Shown: positions 33,641-36,572 of the stretch, in pieces
Numbering within the stretch: the first letter of the stretch is position 1
Layout: each line of letters starts with the position of its first letter
Assembly: GCA_025055255.1 (NCBI GenBank)
Contig: JANWYI010000020.1
Location: forward strand, 21,440 to 58,011
Direction of reading: 5' to 3'
DNA: 36,572 bases
Source of the DNA: Anaerolineae bacterium
Lineage (GTDB): Bacteria; Chloroflexota; Anaerolineae; Aggregatilineales; UBA2796
The notes under the pieces: generated by a model
What the model saw: only the letters and a program-made list of their open reading frames with translations
What the model was told of the DNA's origin: nothing
Database searches by the model: none
Program-made: the position numbers and the translations under genes

Positions 33641-34021
33641 ATGCCTGTGACACTGACGTTAGAAGCTGATGGACGCATTTTGCGCGTCGTGTATGCTGAC
33701 CCATGGTCAATTGAAGAGATGTTGGCCGCCTTTGAAGACACTGGGCGCTACCTTGACGCAGCGACTAAGCCGATTCACTTGCTCGTAGACGTGACTCGCG
33801 TCGTTCGCCCAACACTTGGTGCGCTGCGCGCGCGTGAGGCACCGATTTTGCACCATCCAATGGGCGGCGACATCGCTGTTTTCGGCGCGAACTCCCTAGC
33901 GCGCGCTATAGCGGAGACTGTAATGCGCTTAGCGCGCTTCAAGCGTGCGCACTTCTTTGCGAGCGAGGCAGAGGCGCTCGCCTATCTCAACAACTTGATC
34001 GCACAAGAGACCACTGCTTAG
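33641..34021 (+). CDS. SpoIIAA-like (STAS/SEC14-fold) protein, copy 2
   Basis: 126 residues, paralogue of the protein at 32823-33203, created by the tandem duplication. The same motifs are present (LEADGRILRVVYADPWSIEEM, KPIHLLVDVTR, HPMGGDIAVFGAN, FKRAHFFASEAEALAYL). The ATG and GGAG leader are conserved with copy 1 (TCATGGAGC...ACTTATG). Unlike its neighbouring DUF503 copy it has stayed open and intact, which argues for function. Its stop TAG overlaps the stop of the converging glycosyltransferase by 4 bp. Confidence 0.8.
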   Translation: MPVTLTLEADGRILRVVYADPWSIEEMLAAFEDTGRYLDAATKPIHLLVDVTRVVRPTLGALRAREAPILHHPMGGDIAVFGANSLARAIAETVMRLARFKRAHFFASEAEALAYLNNLIAQETTA

Positions 34022-35052
34022 CACAGCTGGCAGGCGACGGCGAACGCCTCGTCCACGCTCACGCCGTCGCGCGACCAGTTGAAATTGCGCGGCGCGCCGC
34101 TTGCTACGCCGCCTGCAGGCAAGTCCACAGGTCGCCAAGCGTAACGCGCCTGCTCAGACGGCACGAACGGCGCGTAGCGGCGCGGATCGCTCGGTCCAAA
34201 GATCATCAGCACTTTGGCGCCTGCCGCTGCCGCCAAGTGTCCAACTCCGTTATCGTTGCCGATGTAGAGCGCTGCGCGCATGGCAAGTGCCGCTGTCTCT
34301 GCCAGAGAAAAGCGCTCTGACCAATCCCGACAAGGCACTTTGAGCGCCGCTTTGAAGCGCGCGACAGGCTCGCGGTCGCTGGCTGCGCCGATCACGGCGA
34401 TTTGCGCGCCTAGCCGCTCAGCCAGTCGCTCGGCAAGCGCTGCAAAGTTCTCAGCAGCCCAGCGTTTCTCGATCATGCGCATTCCCACGTTCACGCCGCC
34501 ACCTGGATGCACCATCAAATAGCTGCCGTGTGCCAAACGCGCCTGATGTAGGACGCGCTCAGCTTGCGCTGATGCCGCTACGCTTGGTGGCACAAATGCC
34601 CACAGACCGTCAGTCAGTATGCCCAGAATGCGCGCAAGGTCGAGGTAAATCTCTGCCTCATGACGTATGACCTCAGGCTTGATGGTTGCTTTGTGTGTGT
34701 AGGTGAAGCCGCGTCCGCCGCTGTTCAAACCGACGCGCATTGGAATGCCTGCCAGGCGCGTCGCAACTGCATACCAGAGCGACCGATCTGGCACAAAAAC
34801 TGCCTCAGCGCGCAGACGGCGAATGCGGCGCACAAAGCCGAGCAAGCGGCGCGGCGCCGCTGGGTTAGCCGTCTCGCCGACCTCAAGCACAGCGTTCAAA
34901 TGTGGATGTTCCTGTAGGACAGGCGCAATGGATGTGTTGACTGCCCATGTAATATGTGCATTCGGATAGGCGCGCCGTAGCGCCGCCAGCAGAGGCGTGG
35001 CGAAGACAACATCGCCGATGCAGCAAGGTTTGATCAGCAAGATACGTTTCAT
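34018..35052 (-). CDS. Glycosyltransferase family 9 protein (heptosyltransferase-like)
   Basis: GT-B glycosyltransferase of 344 residues, related to WaaC/WaaF heptosyltransferases. The start KRILLIKPCCIGDVVFATPLL holds the catalytic-type Asp after IG. The C-terminal nucleotide-sugar site is YLMVHPGGG, then YIGNDNGVGHLAAAAGAKVL and IFGPSDPRRYAP. It should transfer heptose or a similar sugar to a cell-envelope glycan or lipid; the acceptor is unknown. The heptose adenylyltransferase at 24208 could supply its donor. It overlaps the KARI-fold gene by ATGA, so the two are translationally coupled. Its last ~30 bases are also found as a relic at 33204-33232. Confidence 0.88.
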   Translation of the reverse strand: MKRILLIKPCCIGDVVFATPLLAALRRAYPNAHITWAVNTSIAPVLQEHPHLNAVLEVGETANPAAPRRLLGFVRRIRRLRAEAVFVPDRSLWYAVATRLAGIPMRVGLNSGGRGFTYTHKATIKPEVIRHEAEIYLDLARILGILTDGLWAFVPPSVAASAQAERVLHQARLAHGSYLMVHPGGGVNVGMRMIEKRWAAENFAALAERLAERLGAQIAVIGAASDREPVARFKAALKVPCRDWSERFSLAETAALAMRAALYIGNDNGVGHLAAAAGAKVLMIFGPSDPRRYAPFVPSEQARYAWRPVDLPAGGVASGAPRNFNWSRDGVSVDEAFAVACQLC

Positions 35053-36050
35053 CCGTCGCCGTGCGTCGCCGAGTCGCGCATTTGGCGTGTCCGCGTCTCA
35101 TGGCGCCACAAGGCAAGTGTAGCACGTTTTGCGCGCAATGCAGCAAGGCGTGGCGCGCCGTTCGCATACTCAGAGAGCCACTCCTGAGCAAATTTGCCCT
35201 GCCGAATCTCGTCCAAAGCGTTTTCCAGTAAACGCGATAGCTTCACATCAGTGAAGCGCTCTAAGCGTGAGAGCACGCCATACTGCGCCGTCTGAGCCAT
35301 GCGCTCTAGCGCGCCTGACAAGCCATGCTGCGCACTCTCGCTCAACAGACGCGCTAGTTCGCCTGAGAGGTACAGCTCTAGCAGACTCGCCTCAGGCGGA
35401 TAGCCTTCGCGGATGAGCAGCTCAGCGGCTGCGACCAGCAAATAGTGCAGAGCAGGCAACAGCGTCTGCTGAGCGAACAGGCGCAGCTCTGCCTCTTGCT
35501 GAGCGGTCACTTCTAGAGCGCCGCCGCGCAAGGCGCCCAGAGCGCGCGCCAATGCCAAAGCGCGTTGCCATGCCTTGCCGCTTGAGTCCTGTTCAACAGC
35601 GATGAAGCATGGCGCATGTGCGCCGACTTGGCGAGCCCGCCTCAAAGCATCGCTGTTGCCGCGCGGCGCGATCAGCACAGTGTCTACGAAAGGCGGCGGC
35701 TCAATGTAGCCGAAGGCGAGGCAGTAGCCTGAGAGGAAGACAAGCGTATCGCCGACGTGCAAACCGGGCGCCACTTGCTCAAAGTAGACCGAAGGTAGGC
35801 GCTCGTCAGGCTCGGCAAGCACAATGATTGGGCTGCGCACGGCTGCGTCAGCCGCGGACGTCGCTTCAAAGCCTGCCATGCGCGCAGCATCGGCTTGGTA
35901 GGTGTCATCTGTGCCGATGATGACCGTCAAGCCGCTCTCGCGCAGGTTATATGCAGCAGCGCTGCCTAGCTCGCCATAGCCAAGCAGCGCCACTGCTAGA
36001 CCTGCCAAAGCACTCGGATCGGCGTCGGCTTCAGTGAAAAAGGCAGGCAC
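35049..36050 (-). CDS. Ketol-acid-reductoisomerase-fold protein lacking catalytic residues
   Basis: 333 residues that align along the whole length of class I IlvC: FFTEADADPSALAGLAVALLGYGELGS (N-terminal strand and GxGxxG split over 4-30), VDTVLIAPRGNSDALRR, the knotted C-terminal domain with REGYPPEASLLELYLSGEL, and the last helix GKFAQEWLSEYANGAPRLAALR. However, the active site is changed: His107 is Ser107, Asp190 is Arg190, Glu194 is Gln194, the Glu230 equivalent is Ser229 and the Ser251 equivalent is Ala252; only the Glu226 equivalent (E225) remains. Both magnesium sites are therefore lost, so valine/isoleucine synthesis is unlikely. The second strand ends in TDD, which hints at NAD rather than NADP. 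A GTG start at 36050 fits the family N-terminus. It is coupled to the GT9 gene. Confidence 0.8.
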   Translation of the reverse strand: MPAFFTEADADPSALAGLAVALLGYGELGSAAAYNLRESGLTVIIGTDDTYQADAARMAGFEATSAADAAVRSPIIVLAEPDERLPSVYFEQVAPGLHVGDTLVFLSGYCLAFGYIEPPPFVDTVLIAPRGNSDALRRARQVGAHAPCFIAVEQDSSGKAWQRALALARALGALRGGALEVTAQQEAELRLFAQQTLLPALHYLLVAAAELLIREGYPPEASLLELYLSGELARLLSESAQHGLSGALERMAQTAQYGVLSRLERFTDVKLSRLLENALDEIRQGKFAQEWLSEYANGAPRLAALRAKRATLALWRHETRTRQMRDSATHGDG

Positions 36051-36059
36051 GGTCTGAGA

Positions 36060-36572
36060 CTAACGATGTTCAACTAAGGCTAACGTCCCTGGCTCGGTCA
36101 GCCATGCGCACTGAAAGCGCGGACGCCCTGTGTTCGGCGCAAGCACGGCGTCTGTGAACTTGCGCGGACGCCCTTGCACACTGCCAAACAGCAGCCGTCC
36201 ATTCCCGCGCAGACAGACGCGCAACGGCGTGTAGAAACTGCCCTTGTAGGTCTGACCTTTGAAGAAGACGAAGACATCAGCGGCGCGGATGTAGGGGATG
36301 TTGATGATGTCACGGTTGCCGAGGTAAGTTGGGCGCAACGGGCGCGCAAATGCCTGCCCTTCACGGATCACGCCGTCAGTATCCTTGATCAGGACAACTG
36401 TATCTATGACCAAGTCACCTTCCTCAGAGCTTGTAGGCGGATCGAGCGGCTCGCCTTGTTCACAGACAGTGACACTTGTACTAAAAACAAGAATTGTTCC
36501 AGAGAAAACTTCTACCAGATATGTGCCAGTGGTTGGCATAGTCGCCGAGACACTTTTCAGATTTGGCCAGCT
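36060..36572 (-). CDS. Unknown protein, C-terminal part (N-terminus off the right edge)
   Basis: The frame is open from the right edge to the TAG at 36060-36062 (170 codons visible); the ATG at 36539 is unlikely to be the true start because the reading frame continues upstream. The first visible residues (SATMPTTGTYLVEVFSG) resemble the last strands of a pre-peptidase C-terminal or similar beta-sandwich domain. Next come an acidic linker, a segment starting DTVVLIKDTDGVIREGQAF, and a Lys/Arg- and aromatic-rich end. It may be an extracellular or surface protein, but I do not recognise it. The KARI-fold gene starts 9 bp after its stop. Confidence 0.55.
   Translation of the reverse strand, partial: SWPNLKSVSATMPTTGTYLVEVFSGTILVFSTSVTVCEQGEPLDPPTSSEEGDLVIDTVVLIKDTDGVIREGQAFARPLRPTYLGNRDIINIPYIRAADVFVFFKGQTYKGSFYTPLRVCLRGNGRLLFGSVQGRPRKFTDAVLAPNTGRPRFQCAWLTEPGTLALVEHR

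Larger units (their letters stand above)
33233..34050 (+). repeat. Tandem duplication, copy 2, with decayed left half
   Basis: Contains, in order: a relic of the carboxylase gene end (33242-33287, about 83% identical to 32337-32382), a gap of about 72 bp relative to copy 1, a DUF503 pseudogene, the second SpoIIAA-like gene and the true end of the glycosyltransferase gene. This explains the 437-bp stretch (33204-33640) that has no intact gene. Confidence 0.85.

Noticed and set aside
35049-36050. Annotation as a normal acetohydroxyacid reductoisomerase (ilvC)
   Set aside because: The catalytic histidine, three of four metal-binding acids and the active-site serine are all replaced.

Overview
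The window looks like ordinary chromosome from a Chloroflexota-type bacterium, probably Anaerolineae or a relative. This is inferred from the mix of genes: a DUF151 bifunctional nuclease, a DnaD-domain protein coupled to dnaB, a membrane-anchored FadF-like Fe-S oxidoreductase, a long LivKHMGF operon, a CpaF-type ATPase, and MurJ with GT9/heptose genes. The DNA is moderately GC-rich, with many GCGC words. Recognisable start sites use both AGGAG-type ribosome binding sites and a few apparently leaderless starts. I found no rRNA, tRNA, CRISPR array, insertion sequence or phage gene.

Layout. 1-2315 (minus): ferric-iron ABC importer, binding protein first, then a hairpin, then a permease running off the left edge. 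2571-5733 (plus): FadF-like quinone-linked Fe-S oxidoreductase and deoxyribose-phosphate aldolase. 5730-8092 (minus): a flippase-fold membrane protein coupled to an FAD amine-oxidase-like enzyme. 8289-10281 (plus): a helical unknown protein overlapping a secreted phospholipase D/Excalibur lipoprotein. 10288-13266 (minus): division genes (FtsL-like, then an FtsI-type transpeptidase broken by a frameshift) and a methyltransferase. 13309-16732 (minus): a three-gene cassette of a ParA/MinD-like ATPase with an altered P-loop, a winged-helix protein and a Clp-N/kinase fusion. 17011-22491 (plus): branched-chain amino acid (or related amide) importer behind a near-consensus promoter. 22497-25055 (minus): MurJ, a heptose-1-phosphate adenylyltransferase and a small HNH protein. 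25264-27872 (plus): CpaF ATPase and an EamA transporter. 27869-30603 (minus): DUF151 nuclease, DnaB and a DnaD-domain protein. 30849-34021 (plus): methylcrotonyl-CoA carboxylase-like beta subunit, DUF503 and two SpoIIAA-like paralogues. 34018-36572 (minus): an unknown exported-looking protein, a ketol-acid-reductoisomerase-fold protein without its catalytic residues, and a GT9 heptosyltransferase.

Most notable points. (1) The ParA-like / winged-helix / Clp-N-kinase cassette is the best candidate for an undescribed system; it resembles signalling or conflict modules built from kinase-like and effector-associated domains. (2) The KARI-fold protein has replaced His107, Asp190, Glu194, Glu230 and Ser251, so it is probably not an acetohydroxyacid reductoisomerase. 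(3) A tandem duplication of about 0.9 kb at 32331-34050 carries the tail of the carboxylase gene, DUF503, the SpoIIAA-like gene and the tail of the glycosyltransferase gene. The second DUF503 has decayed while both SpoIIAA-like copies survive. (4) The ftsI-like gene is split by a one-base frameshift. (5) Putative promoters repeatedly show an extended -10 of the form TGnTATACT, and two lie so close to the ATG that the mRNAs may be leaderless.
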